Origin: Diphasiastrum complanatum
Lineage: Eukaryota > Streptophyta > Lycopodiopsida > Lycopodiales > Lycopodiaceae
Reading direction: 5' to 3'
Assembly (NCBI GenBank): GCA_029204225.1
Contig: CM055095.1
Coordinates: 43,196,862 to 43,260,861, forward strand
DNA: 64,000 nucleotides
The position numbers and the translations under genes were made by a program. Positions 1 through 14,771 of this stretch are shown here, piece after piece (within the stretch, counting starts at the first letter, position 1; each line of letters begins with the position of its first letter). The notes under the pieces are model-generated. The model saw only the letters and a program-made list of their open reading frames with translations, had not been told where the DNA came from and searched no databases.

Positions 1-603
1 CCCACTACATAGATTTCGTCGTATTTGCAGTTTGCACACGTCCCGATTCGGTCTTTTTGGTACTGCTTTAGTGTTGTTACACCAATTGGTAGTATTACTC
101 CAGTAGTCAGGTACTAATTTTACAAATTTTGTACTATTTTGGTATTATTTTTGTGTTGTAAAACTCTTGAATACAAAATATTAGTACTACGATAACTTAT
201 CGTGTACCAATTTTGATCCTGTTGACTACCTAATTAGGTTCTTTTATAGTAAGTGTCTCATTTTTATTCTAAAATCTACCAAATAGGTACTATTTAGACT
301 TCTTGTGACAATGTTTTATGCGTAAAACTATTAAATTAGGTACTTTTTTTTTTATATTTAATTGTGTTCGCAGCTCACATACAATCCTTTGTGGTCTTTT
401 TGGTACTATTTTAGTGGTGCTTACCAATTGGTGGAATCTAAGCTTTAGTTACTACCAATATTACAAGATTTGTAATATTTTTGTAATGTTTGTGTGTTTC
501 TGCAACTTTTGAGTACCAACTATTTGAACATATCGTGTAACAATTTTGATCCTCAGACTACCAATTAAGGTTCTTTATCTTTTTGCATGTGTAGTACTTT
601 TGC
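1..603. repeat. GGTACT-rich tandem repeat block, left part
   Basis: Two diverged units of about 300 bp (roughly 30-300 and 345-603) share landmarks in the same order: CTTTTTGGTACT, ACCAATTGGT, a TTTTGTAAT/TTTTGGTATT stretch, a TATCGTGTA box and CAATTTTGATCCT. Further units appear at 5838-6360 on the other side of copia A, so the element landed inside this array. No gene is seen. Confidence 0.75.
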
Positions 604-1263
604 TAAATTTCACACGTGTGGACTGTCCACTACATGTACTTGTGATCTCCTAAGGTGTGTAGATGCACCAAGATCAAGACTAGATTGAGATTCAAGATCA
701 ATCTTGAATCCTATGGCAAAAACACACTACTACATGCATTCAATCACTTCCAACTCTCACTCACACGTGTGGGAAGTATTCAAAAAATAATCTAAGTAAA
801 AACAAGCTGCTCTCCTCGGGTAGAGAGAGAAAATGCATCAAGAGCTCTCAGGTAGAGAGAAAAAGCTAGAAATCCAATAACTCACAAAATCCATGAAATC
901 ACTAAATCAATTTTCTATTGGACCTCACAAGATTCCACCTCTAAATCCTATTGGACCTCTTAAGCTTCATCAAAAAAAAGCATGACACTTGTCTACACTC
1001 TAATTGGCACAAGTTTGGCTCTATTTTGGCTCAATAGTGGCATTACAAGTGGAAATGGATAATTTGCCATCTATGCCAAATTTGACCCTATCAACATCCT
1101 ACACCTAAATGCTTGACTATGAGATTCTATGAGACCCCTATATCAAACATTTTAATTTACTCTACAATTCTCCACACGTGGGAACATCCTCCACACACGT
1201 GAGATTCACTTACAAACTTCTATCATAAAAAATACCAAGCTAGAATTTTGCCAATTTCTCACA
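604..1263 (-). repeat. copia A 3' LTR
   Basis: It reads TAAATTTCACACG at its left edge (the partner LTR has TGAATTT, so the terminal TG has changed) and ends TTTCTCACA. It carries four CACGTG cores at about 613, 764, 1175 and 1196. It matches 4720-5378 along its whole length. Confidence 0.9.
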
Positions 1264-1273
1264 CTCCTCCTCA
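1264..1273 (-). other. copia A polypurine tract
   Basis: On the minus strand TGAGGAGGAG directly precedes the LTR start TGTGAGAAATTGG, which is the usual position for plus-strand priming. The same arrangement occurs in copia B at 19916-19924. Confidence 0.75.
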
Positions 1274-1725
1274 AAAAAATAGCTTGGAAAGGTACTAGAT
1301 CACTTGAGAAGTTTGTAGATCTTTTTGAGTGGATCCTTTGGTATGCATAAGAAGTGAAGATCAGCCAAGGGATCCATCATAGCAGCACCCTCACCATATC
1401 CATGATAAGATCTCTTTGGTAGAGATCTCTTGCCAATGCCTTTGAAGAGTGCTCCACCAATATGCCACTATTATCATGGGCTTCCTCCATGCTTGATGAT
1501 GATCTTTGCCTTGAAAGTTCCACTTGCATGATGGATGCACCATAAATAGAGAAATCTGAGGCTTCCAAGCCTCATAAGGATCATGGAGATCAAGATCATA
1601 AGATGTGAAACAATGATGATTATCAAGATTATGCTTTCTAGCTTGACTAGTCCACATACAATGAACTATATCCATGATGGATCTAATCTTGATATCAAAG
1701 ACTATCTTGATCTTTTTTAGGCTAG

Positions 1726-3498
1726 TTACTCTCTCAAGGATGTAAGTGTCCATTTGGATGCTTCACTTAATCTCAAGAGGAGTTTACAATTTGTCTCAAA
1801 ACATGTGAAAACATGATTTTCAAAAAAGTGAGTACCAAGCTCAATCTTGTTCTTACTAGAACCAAGAGCATACTTTTGACAATACAATATCTTGCTTTTA
1901 GAAAGTATTGGAAACACATCTAAGTCAATAATGACAAGAAACATGTCCATACCATAAGCATCATACAAAACTAGTATAGCTTTTCTTGAACTTTGAGATC
2001 CAAAAAATTCAATGAAGCAAGATAGCATTTCAAGCAAAGGAAGAGAAGCATATATGAATGTGTTGTAGTAGATACAACATGAAATATGCCCCTCTTTGCC
2101 ATGTAAGGTGAGCCATAAAGACTCGGCCATGCATCTTGAAGATCTTCTTGAAATCATATGAAGAAGAAACTCCTCCTCACACATTGGCCCCATCATAACT
2201 TGAATACCTTCAAAAAGGATAACTTGTGATGCTTCTTGAGAAGCCTTGATCTCGGCCACTTCCAAGATTGAATCTTCATGCAATATGACATCTCTATTCA
2301 CCATCACATTTGAAATAGAGAGTGTAAAGACACTAAAGGCCTCCTTGATGGATGAGTATCCAATCATGATCCATGAGCTTGGATCATCCTTCCTTTTTGT
2401 TTCCAAGGGAATATATGCAAAGCAAGCACTACCAAGTTCACTAAGGTGATCAACCTTAGGCTTCATCTTGAATAAAACTTCATATGGTGCTATTCCTTCA
2501 AGAGCTCCAATACTCCTCAAAGCTTTGATCTTCAATGAGAATTTCTTCTCAACATATGCTTTGAATAATAAGGAATAATCATACACCATAACACTTGAAG
2601 AGAGAAGATATGTGCATCTTGTGTAATCCTCCTCCTTTGAAATATTGGAAATATAAGAAACATCAAGAGAGTTTGCACTCTCACTTGGATCCAGTTTGTA
2701 GATGCCTTCAAATCTTGATCCATATGCAAGGATCTCACCATCCTTCTTAATCACACAATTGTCAATATTGAAATTGACATCAAAGCCACTATCAAGAAGT
2801 TGGCCAATACTTAAGATGTTCTTTGTAAGCTTTGGGACAAAAAGAACATTGTTGAGAAAGAGATCTTTAGAAGATGCAAGCTTCAAGAGAATAATCCCTA
2901 CTCCTTCAATATTGCACTCATGCTTACCTGCAAAGTATATGGTCTTCTTGACTCCATCATAAGGCATAATAGATGAAAAAAAGTGCTTGGAGCCACACAT
3001 ATGTGAAGATGCTCCACTATCAATATACCATGAGTCATCCTTGTTGAAGGTGGAAGAGGAGAAGCTTGATGCCATAAGAGAGCCTTCTCCATCACTTGCA
3101 ATATAGTCTTCTTTCTCATTGGTGATGTTGGCTTGATTGAGTTGATTCTTCTTCTTGAAGCAATTGGTGGCATAATGGCCTTTCTTGCCACAATAAAAGC
3201 ACTTGATCATCTTCTTCTTGAGATTTGAATTAGAAGCATGAGAGGTATCCTCCTCCTCTCCATCTTGGTCTTTAGCTTTGTCATTAGAGAAGTGATGGTG
3301 TTGCTTCTTACTCCTCTCTTTGTGCTTGGCAAATAGAACTTTGCCATCATCATGATTGAGTGATAGCTTGTCCATCCTCAAGAGTTTGTACTCTTGTCTT
3401 GATTCTTCAGAAATAAGCACACTTTGAAGGGCCTCCAAACTTGGTAGCTCCTCCTTAATAGCATAGGATTGGACAAGGTTGTCATATTCATCTCTCAA
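1726..3498 (-). pseudogene. copia A Gag C-terminus, protease and truncated pol
   Basis: A 590-residue open frame. The first residues continue the Gag capsid region. A CCHC zinc knuckle, CFYCGKKGHYATNC, lies near residue 100. The aspartic protease motif DSGASSHM sits near residue 160. The post-protease segment ending LTKNILSIGQLL is present. The frame then jumps almost directly into the integrase C-terminal part (APYEVLF, then VNRDVILHED), so the H-H-C-C region and the D,D,E catalytic core are missing. The last 200 residues have no recognisable reverse transcriptase and lack the YVDD box. A pol C-terminal scrap (PKDPLKKIYKLL) is visible further down at about 1290-1380 minus. The initial Met is not a true start: it lies inside Gag, just past the frameshift described for the upstream frame. 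Confidence 0.85.
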
Positions 3499-3962
3499 GC
3501 ATTGAGAATGACTTGGACTAGCTCACGTTGATTGATTGAGTCACCAATACATGCAAGCTCCCTATGAATATCCTTGACTCTCAAAACATAATTAGATGCA
3601 CTCTCATCACTCTTTTGACTACTTTGGAATATTTGATTTCTAAGAGTGAGGAGCCTAGAGGTGTTCTTAGCCTCATAGATGGACTTGAGACAATCCCAAG
3701 CTTCCTTGGATGTAGAACAATCACCAATCTCCCTCAATATCTCATTAGAGACATTCATCTTAATGTAGTGGAGAGCCATCCTAGCTCTCTTCTTGTATTT
3801 TTGTACTTCTTGAAGGACTTGAGGCTCCTCCTCAATCCCAAGTACAATGTCCATCACATCTTGGAGTATCAAGATGGACTCCATCCTCAACTTCCATATT
3901 GAATAATTGGAAGTAGACAATCTCTCACTTGGTTGCAACAAGTATGAACTCATTGAAGTCAT
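3495..3962 (-). pseudogene. copia A Gag N-terminus (UBN2/DUF4219-like)
   Basis: A 155-residue frame beginning MTSMSSYLLQPSERL, with the copia Gag signature NYSIWKLRMES near residue 20 and capsid motifs AWDCLKSIYEA and LRNQIFQS. It ends inside the conserved LVQVILN motif and overlaps the next frame by four bases. Intact relatives read straight through here, so a one-base loss in a run of G is the simplest explanation. It would make the structural protein of the virus-like particle. The start is well placed about 740 bases downstream of the 5' LTR edge. Confidence 0.87.
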
Positions 3963-4703
3963 GTAAAGTGGAGATAAATAAAAGTGATGAACAAAAAATG
4001 TTGCTTCTCTCTCACTATAGGATCCAATAATGGTGTGCTACCATCTCCTATGCAAGATCTTGCAACAAACTGTGAGATGATTCTCACTAGCTATCTCAAT
4101 CTCTCCAAAACTAGATCTACTTCACATCAAATGATGGAGTATGAGCAAAGTTAGGATCAAACACTCTTAGCACGTGTGAAACACTAAGAAACCAAATTTG
4201 ACTCAAATACAATGATATTGCATGAAACAAAATGACTAAGATCTCAAAACAGTGCCTAGATCACATATTGATGAGATTGGTAAGCATTCAACTGTGATTT
4301 TGGATCAAACAAGCAATCTCTTGACCAAACCAAATGTGTCCACCCAGGTCTAGGTGCCTACCTAACCCTCTTCAAAAGCTTATAACTTTTGATTGGCTCA
4401 ACCAAATGGAATGAAACTGATTGCAACAGAAACTAGACAAAAATAGCTTCAAAACAAGCTATCTAGCAAGATTTTTGGATCAAACATGAAAGAGAACTCC
4501 AAAACTGAAATTGGATGTTCCTCACATGTGTCTGAGCACCTGATTCCGTACAGTACCAGGTCAGACCCAATCAATGTCCTTTTGATCTCTTTTGATCCAA
4601 AATTGAACAAGATAGCTAGGAAAATGGGCCTTGACAATTTCCAGCTCAAGATTGATGAATAGTTTTCACTCAAATGGATCAAAATGCATGGTAACCTTAG
4701 GTA
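3963..4703 (-). other. copia A 5' untranslated leader
   Basis: This stretch lies between the primer-binding site and Gag and has no convincing coding. It presumably holds the packaging leader, by position only. Confidence 0.6.
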
Positions 4704-4716
4704 GGCTCTGATACCA
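4704..4716 (-). other. Primer-binding site for initiator tRNA-Met (copia A)
   Basis: The minus strand reads TGGTATCAGAGCC three bases past the LTR end, complementary to the 3' end of plant initiator tRNA-Met. This is the standard priming site of plant copia elements. Confidence 0.92.
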
Positions 4717-4719
4717 TGT

Positions 4720-5378
4720 TGAATTTCACACGTGTGGACTGTCCACTACATGTACTTGTGATCTCCTAAGGTGTGTAGATGCACCAAGATCAAGACTAGA
4801 TTGAGATTCAAGATCAATCTTGAATCCTATGGCAAAAACACACTACTACATGCATTCAATCACTTCCAACTCTCACTCACACGTGTGGAAAGTATTCAAA
4901 AGTATTCTAAGTAAAAACAAGCTGCTCTCCTCGGGTAGAGAGAGAAAATGCATCAAGAACTCTCGGGTAGAGAGAGAAAGCTAGAAATCCAATAACTCAC
5001 AAAATCCATGAAATCACCAAATCAATTTTCTATTGGACCTCACAAGGTTCCACCTCTAAATCCTATTGGACCTCTTAAGCTTCATCAAACAAAAGCATGA
5101 CACTTGTCTACACTCCAATTGGCACAAGTTTGGCTCTATTTTGGCTCAATAGTGGCATTACAAGTGGAAATGGATAATTTGCCATCTATGCCAAATTTGA
5201 CCCTATCAACATCCTACACCTAAATGCTTTACTATGAAATTCTATGAGACCCCTATATCAAACATTTTGATTTACTCTACAATTCTCCACACGTGGGAAC
5301 ATCCTCCACACATGTGAGATTCACTTACAAACTTCTATCATAAAAAATACCAAGCTAGATTTTTGCCAATTTCTCACA
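4720..5378 (-). repeat. copia A 5' LTR
   Basis: 659 bp with TG...CA termini in either reading direction (TGAATTTCACACG to TTTCTCACA). It should hold the element promoter. CACGTG G-box cores flanked by CACA/TGTG are the obvious candidate control sites; the fourth has decayed here to CACATGTG. Confidence 0.9.
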
Positions 5379-5702
5379 CTTTGGTACTATATGATGCTTT
5401 GATACTTTGGTACTACCTTTATATGATGCTTTGGTACTACTTGCAGGTACTTTCTACCTTCTTGGTACTACCTATGCCTGTGTATGATACTTTGGTACTA
5501 CATGTATATGAGGCTTTGGTACTACCTGCAAGTACTTTCTACCTTCCTGGTACTACCCATGTACGATACTTTGGTACTACCTGTATATGATGCTTTGGTA
5601 CTACCTGTAGGTATTTTCTACCTTTTTGGTACTACTTGTGTATAATACTTTGGTACTACCTATATATGATGCTTTGAAACTACCTGTAGGTACTTTTTAC
5701 CT
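5379..5702. repeat. Minisatellite, about 79-bp unit
   Basis: About four tandem copies built from TTTGGTACTACCTGTATATG and CTACCT-TTTGGTACTAC sub-blocks. The GGTACTAC core recurs every 25-40 bp. No coding is supported. Confidence 0.8.
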
Positions 5703-8044
<2,342 letters not shown>

Positions 8045-8057
8045 TGGTATCAGAGCC
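8045..8057 (+). other. Isolated initiator tRNA-Met primer-binding site
   Basis: TGGTATCAGAGCC follows an LTR-like CA end. No gag is readable downstream. In the second copy (62079 onward) an extra A splits the motif. Confidence 0.65.
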
Positions 8058-8261
8058 CTACTCGCTAGAGGCTGTGCAATGCCTCCCTGGCTGAACTTGT
8101 TGGAACCCTCCACCTACTAGTCCTCATCTGTGCACAGGATGAAATGCTACATTTGAAGACTATGTGAACTCATGGACTGTGTTGATCAGAGTCTTGCACT
8201 AATGTATGTTCATCAGAGTCATGTTGTAGCCGCTCAATGTCTAGTAACCTGCCTGGTAAAG

Positions 8262-8263
<2 letters not shown>

Positions 8264-8335
<72 letters not shown>
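8264..8335. repeat. (GA)36 microsatellite
   Basis: 72 bp of GA after GTAAAGGG. The counterpart at 62301-62393 is longer. Confidence 0.96.
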
Positions 8336-9663
<1,328 letters not shown>

Positions 9664-9945
9664 TTGATCGTGGGTATGCCCTACCACCACCTCTTCACTT
9701 TTCTGATTTGTTGTAGTTAGTTGGCAAAATCTTATGTATACGTTTGTGGTTTGTGGGGAGATATGTTGGAAGAATAAGAAACACCCTAGTGCATTTATTC
9801 ATAAAAAAAATTAATAAGTACAATGATGAAAAGGATATATACATTCCCAAGGGAAAGTTTGACATAATGCAAGCTCAAACAAGAGCGAAGCTTGCACTAC
9901 AATTAATATTAGTTTAGCTTAAAAAAACTTGAAAAAGAAATGACT
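9664..9945. repeat. Dispersed repeat shared with 44370-44640
   Basis: 9664-9750 matches 44375-44420 in the same orientation (TTTTCTGATTTG, AGTTGGCA). 9764-9945 matches 44470-44635 in inverted orientation (ATATGTTGGAA, GCATTTATT, CAAGCTCAAACAAGAGC). The ATATGTTGGAAGAATAAG edge resembles an LTR start. Confidence 0.65.
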
Positions 9946-10084
9946 CCAAATGAGTATATCAGCAGTATATGATGCTCACTGCAAGTCGAACCCGAAGTAT
10001 GCTACCAAGTATGGAAGTGTCGTCCACGCGTCCACAGTGCATTGTATTTTTTGTACTAAACAAAATGGAACTAACATAACAATA

Positions 10085-12253
10085 TACTGACCATTTGTAA
10101 GAGTATAAATGCTTCCATCAGACACGCAAAGTTTTATTCCAAGTTTCTTCACAAATTTATCAAACCTCTAATTCCATTGCCTACATCCTTGTTTTAGACC
10201 ATATATGGATTCTTCAGCTTGCAACACTTGTTCCCTTCAACTTCAAAATCAGACAACTGTATTGTGTAAATGCTCTCTTCTAGAATTCCACTAAAAATTG
10301 TTGTTTCTACGTTCGACTACCAAATTCTCCAGTTCTTTTGAGTAACAATTGCCACCATGATTCTTATGGAAGAAATTCTTACCACAGGCGCATAGGTTTC
10401 AGTGTAGTCTATCCTCTCAATCTGGCTGTACCCCTTTGCTACAAGCCAGGCTTTGAATCTGTCATCACTTTGTCAGCAATTAATTTAACTTTGTATACCC
10501 ATTTGTTTCCAATTACCTTTGTATTTGTTGGTATCTCCGATAGCTCCCATACTTGGTTTTCTTCCAGGATTGAATCTCTTCCTCCATTGCTTTCCGCCAG
10601 TTGAGCCAGTGTTTTTTTGTTTTGCCTCTATGAGAGTCTTTGATTCTAATATGAACTCTCCCCATTCCTCCATTAGATATATCGTACCTTCATACCTCTT
10701 TGATGGAGTTTTTACTCTAGTTGATTTCCTTAAGAGAACACTTTGATCTGGTTCTTTTCTTTTCTCATGATTTTTTGTTGCTGCTGCATCATGTCTCTTA
10801 GCTTCTTGTTCAACTTGGAGATCTATATAGCTTATTCCCTTTTGATATTAATTTCTCTAGCCTTTTGTGAGATGCATGTCCTAATCTCTCATGCCAAACC
10901 CATGACTCTATGCCAGGTCCTTCTTCAGCAATATTTGCATGTTCTTCTTTTATAGAATTGCACTCAACTCTAAATAGATTGCCAGCTTTAACACTCTTTA
11001 TAACCAGCTTTTCATCAATATAAATCAGACAGTTCCCCCCTTGAAATCTAGTTTCAATCCCCATATCCATCATTTTGATGATAGAAAAAAGATTTTTACT
11101 GATAACAGGTACATATAAGACTTCCATCAGTTTACCCCTTCCTTTTCACTAAGCTTAATAGGAACATTACTTATCCCTTCTGCTACAATAGGCATATTGT
11201 TTCCCATAAAAATACTAATAGGCAGATCTAGATACCTGAAGTCTCAAATGATATGTTTGGGGGTGTCATATGAGAGGATCCACATACCAATGTAGATCTA
11301 GCTCTTCATCGCTATCACTGCTGATCACAACCTTATTTCTGAAATGTTCAGCTTTAATAGGGGTAGCCTTTTGCCTCGCCATCATACATCTTTCTTTAGG
11401 TTCCGCATCTTCTTCATCTTCTTCGGCCAAGTTTGCTACTTCTCTAGTCTGCATCTGCTTGATCCGTGCTTTTATCGAACAGTCTCTTACCAGATGATCT
11501 GGTGAATCACAGGCATAACACTTCCTTTCAAATTTCTTTCAAAACTCTTTCTTTCCTTTGGCATTTTGCTTTTCCTTTCGAATCTGTGGATTTTTAGGTT
11601 GGCTTCGTTGAGATGTCATAATCAAGGCCATTTCTTGGTCAGATGGCCCTGCCATCTTGCTTCTTCTTAGCTCCGTCTGCATGATCCTTGCCATTGCTAT
11701 TTCTAGCATTAACAAATCTTCCTTATCATATGCATACTGAGCCTCTATGACAACAATGGTAGTTTCAAAGGATGAAGGTAGTCCACCAAGAAATAAAGCC
11801 GCTACATCCTTTTCCTTCATGGAAAAACCCAATGATGCTAGGCACCTATGCACATCTTTGAATCTTATTACATAAGAAGCAATTGATTTGCCTTTTGCTA
11901 CTGCCATATGCGTTATCTCCTTCTGCAAAACAATCCTGGAGGTTACTCCTACTCCATGGTATAAATTTTGCAAGGTCTTCCAAACTTCTTTTGGAGGACT
12001 TGAGCACTGGCAGTATCTCCCAGAGATAGGCAAATAATGGAGAGAGCTTGCTTCATTCTATCTCGAAACAATCTCCCCTTCTCTGCTACATCCACTGATG
12101 CTTCTCCTTTGATGATCGGCTCTATTTCAGCTCCAGAGACAAGATCCCAGAGTCCCTTCTCATCTAGGATCAACTGAATTTTCCACGACCATACATCGTA
12201 GTTTTCGTCTTCCAGTTTCTCGACCTGCCTCGTTTCCTACATATGAGCCATCC
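10085..12253 (-). pseudogene. Ty1/copia relic C (gag-pro-pol fragments)
   Basis: Read on the minus strand from 12253: a Gag start followed within five codons by a TAG, then YDVWSWKIQLIL and ILDEKGLWDLV; the capsid part (11539-12033) with VWKTLQNLY and LFLGGLPSSFE; a CCHC knuckle CYACDSPDHLVRDC near 11480-11525; and a worn protease region near 11266. From 11127 come VLYVPVISKNLFSI and WHERLGHASHKRL (pre-integrase zinc region). The integrase core is absent. Reverse transcriptase resumes at about 10610 (NKWVYKVK, AWLVAKGYSQIE, YTETYAPV) and ends near 10090 with SIYGLKQG. Several frame changes and stops show that it is dead. No LTRs were found. The Gag differs clearly from that of copia A and B, so this is another lineage. 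Confidence 0.85.
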
Positions 12254-12743
12254 TTCTTGACGTTGTACTGCTCGATACCTTTTAGACAGCTATAATAATG
12301 ATCAATCCTTCTCAAAAGATTGTTCAGTACACAATCTGGTTTAAAAAACTTTTAAGAGGACAGGGTGCATGTGTGTCGTGGGCCCATAACCCATGTTAAG
12401 TCTAAAGCGTGCAACCAAAAGACATATCAAAGCACAATCATTCTCATACGTACACAACATATTTCCATCCTAACAAAAGCTTCTTTTATTACTTATCAAG
12501 AAAGATCTCAGTACATGATCACTTCTCAGAGATTCACAGTACGTATAATCTCTTTGCATTCACACTACTTTACTCACAAAAGACATACACTAGCAGCCCG
12601 AACTCATCATACTTATGAAACGTCTACCATCAATTATTCGCATAACTACTGCCTAAACTTAATCCTATCAGCTACCTAACTGTTAACCGTTTATCATGAC
12701 ACCTGATCCTGAAACTATTCTCAACGACTATCCACCAACTCAA
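12254..12743. other. No gene seen
   Basis: Follows the relic's Gag start. No primer-binding site is visible where one would be expected, so the relic's leader and LTR are gone. The open frames here are short and low in complexity. Confidence 0.5.
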
Positions 12744-14131
12744 CAGAATTCAAGCGGCATATCAAGCTACTTCGCTCTAACGCTCATCACCGGTATGCAG
12801 TTTCTTTTATTGCTATAACAACTATACTGTTTTGATGCATTGGTAGGACAAGAATTTGGTGCCGCTTTTCTGCAATTCAAGCGCTTTCTTATGACTACAT
12901 GTTTTTCTCCTATTCGCAAATGTCTGTGCTTTCTCTTCAAGTGTAACTAGACAATGTTTGGACGCTGTGACTTTTCTAGTTGAGATGTTCGTATATTTAT
13001 TGAATTGTGTATGGCAAGAAACACGTCAAAATATGGTTTTATCAATAAATGGTAGAGTCTAGACCTGAAATAGTTTGATACAGATCAGGATATAGACTAC
13101 CTATTATTAGTTCGTCGGAATATTAGCAATAAGATAGGATGACGGGTATCGATCGACGCGTAGAATAAAGCTCGCTATCGATGAATGAAAGATATAATAT
13201 TATCATCGTCATAATAGAAGATAGAGAGGAGTGTGAGAAGTGTTACTACTCAGATTTTATTCATCGATGAAGAACTGCTTCCGCTGGAAGAAATGCTGCA
13301 ATTAATCTAGCTTTTTGGAAAATATACATGGTATTGCATGACGTGAGTAAACATTCAGACAAGGCGATAAGCTCTTCTTTTGGTTTGGCCATAATGGAAG
13401 ACACAGCACCTGGTGTTATAGACAATATTTATGTGTTATTGCCTTTGAGAGACCAGTTTTAGCGGACGACGCTCAAACAATTGTGATTCTTTTGTAGTAA
13501 AGTCATAATCCAGAAGCTCTGCAAGGTCTGAACATTTATCTCAGTTTTAATCTGTTTGGGGAGCATTTCCATCTTGACCCAATGCTGTCTTATTGGGAAT
13601 TCTTATCTATGATGTTTTGCTTGCAAGTATATCTTGCATGCTCCATTTTTATGGTCACTTAGACTATTTCAGGCACTTACTGGTCAAGTGACTGCTCTCT
13701 AATTAGGATCAGAGTTAGATTTCACTCTAGCTTTGTCCGAGTGGTATCAGAGGCTTCGTAATGCTCCAGAAAAAATAGGTTCTAAATAGTTGCTTGGTTT
13801 TTAAGAAGAAATGAGCAGAGTTTGGGAGGAATTTAGAATCGAAAGCAACTGAAAGACTGGAGTAGAATAAAGAAAACAAGACTAGCTTTTGTCTATTAAA
13901 TGGGGAATAAATCTAAAGAGCATTTTCCATAAATTCGTTCTAGTGCTTGTACATTGCACTAACAAAAAGGTGCTTATATCTAGAAGTTTATCTCAAACAA
14001 GGTATTTTCTAGAAATAGCATTTTTAGGTTTGGAATGTGGCTTTGAGCTTTTAGTATTTCATAGAATCCTGCCCCCAAAAACACATTATGGATTCGATAA
14101 TTGGTTTTGTTGGCCCATGGTAGGGATATAA
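12744..14131 (+). repeat. 1.39-kb repeat with primer-binding site (copy 1 of 2)
   Basis: Matches 45012-46414 end to end in the same orientation, about 90% by eye, starting CAGAATTCAAGCGGC and ending GTTGGCCCATGG-TAGGATA. At 13742 it has TGGTATCAGAGG, a one-mismatch initiator tRNA-Met priming site, so the part before it is probably an LTR and the part after it a leader. LTR limits are unclear. A 60-70 residue frame (NAAINLAFWEIYLVLHDVSKHSD in copy 2) is partly open in copy 2 and broken here. I do not recognise it. Confidence 0.75.
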
Positions 14132-14771
14132 TGACTCGTACTCAATGAATACATAGAAGCTCTAATATGCTCAGATCCGAGCTCTACATGTATAAATATG
14201 TGATGGGATTTCCATCCAATTATGAGCAAAATCGAGATTTTCCTTCTTGACTAGTTTGAGTCTATGATTTGATTGATGAATGCTATTGGCATAGGATTTT
14301 TTGTGATGATTAAATGAGTTCAGAGTTGCAGATACAGTACACAGGCGGCGGCAGGCCGTACTTTCACATGTGTGAAGAGTTTTGGAGCTAATTCATGGAG
14401 TTCAAGCCAAGATAAGCTAGGATTCATTGCATTGATTAGTAATCTAGCTTCTAGATCTTGTTTGGATCTTAAGTAGGTGCTTTCTCCATCATTTCTAAGA
14501 TCAAATGAGATTATTTTGCTGATTTTTATCATGTTCATGTAGTTTCCAAAATCTCAACAATAGGCTGAACAAGTCTAAAGCCAAAATACAAAGTTTCCTC
14601 ACATCAAATTGTATATTTTATTCTAAATCATGCTCAAAATTACATTCTAAAATCATGATACAATCTGTAAAACACAAAAGTGAGTGTAAACTTCAGCTGG
14701 ATATATTGATAAAAAGCAAGAACTCAATAGGCGACTATTATAAAATGGAATCTGGTCACAACATGATTTTT
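14132..14771. other. No gene seen; possible LTR scrap
   Basis: Contains GGCAGGCCGTACTTTCACATG near 14350, similar to the ACAGGCCGTACTACAGCC...CACACGTGTGG stretch of the copia B LTR, so part may be a worn relative. Otherwise nothing is recognised. Confidence 0.4.

Larger units (their letters stand above)
604..5378 (-). mobile_element. Ty1/copia LTR retrotransposon, defective (copia A)
   Basis: A 4.8-kb minus-strand element bounded by two LTRs of 660 and 659 bp, with a tRNA-Met primer-binding site next to the right (5') LTR and a polypurine tract next to the left (3') LTR. Its Gag and protease regions survive, but the middle of integrase, reverse transcriptase and most of RNase H are missing, so it cannot encode its own replication. 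By eye the two LTRs differ at about 20 positions (about 97% identity), suggesting a moderately old insertion. I could not assign a clean 5-bp target duplication: the flanks read TTTTG/C on the left and CTTTG on the right, and both lie in GGTACT repeats. A near-identical copy lies at 54567-59341. Confidence 0.93.

Noticed and set aside
318-512. 64-residue frame in the GGTACT repeats
   Set aside because: Low-complexity AT-rich repeat sequence with no homologous frame kept in the other repeat units.
1391-1753. 120-residue minus-strand frame as a gene
   Set aside because: It overlaps the decayed pol tail of copia A, has no recognisable domain, and competes with another overlapping frame at 1377-1568.
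4704-4716. tRNA-Met gene fragment
   Set aside because: Only the 3'-end complement is present, directly beside an LTR edge; it is a primer-binding site.
12365-12679. 104-residue plus-strand frame
   Set aside because: Overlaps an equally long frame in another phase, has unusual His/Thr/Tyr composition and no recognisable motif.
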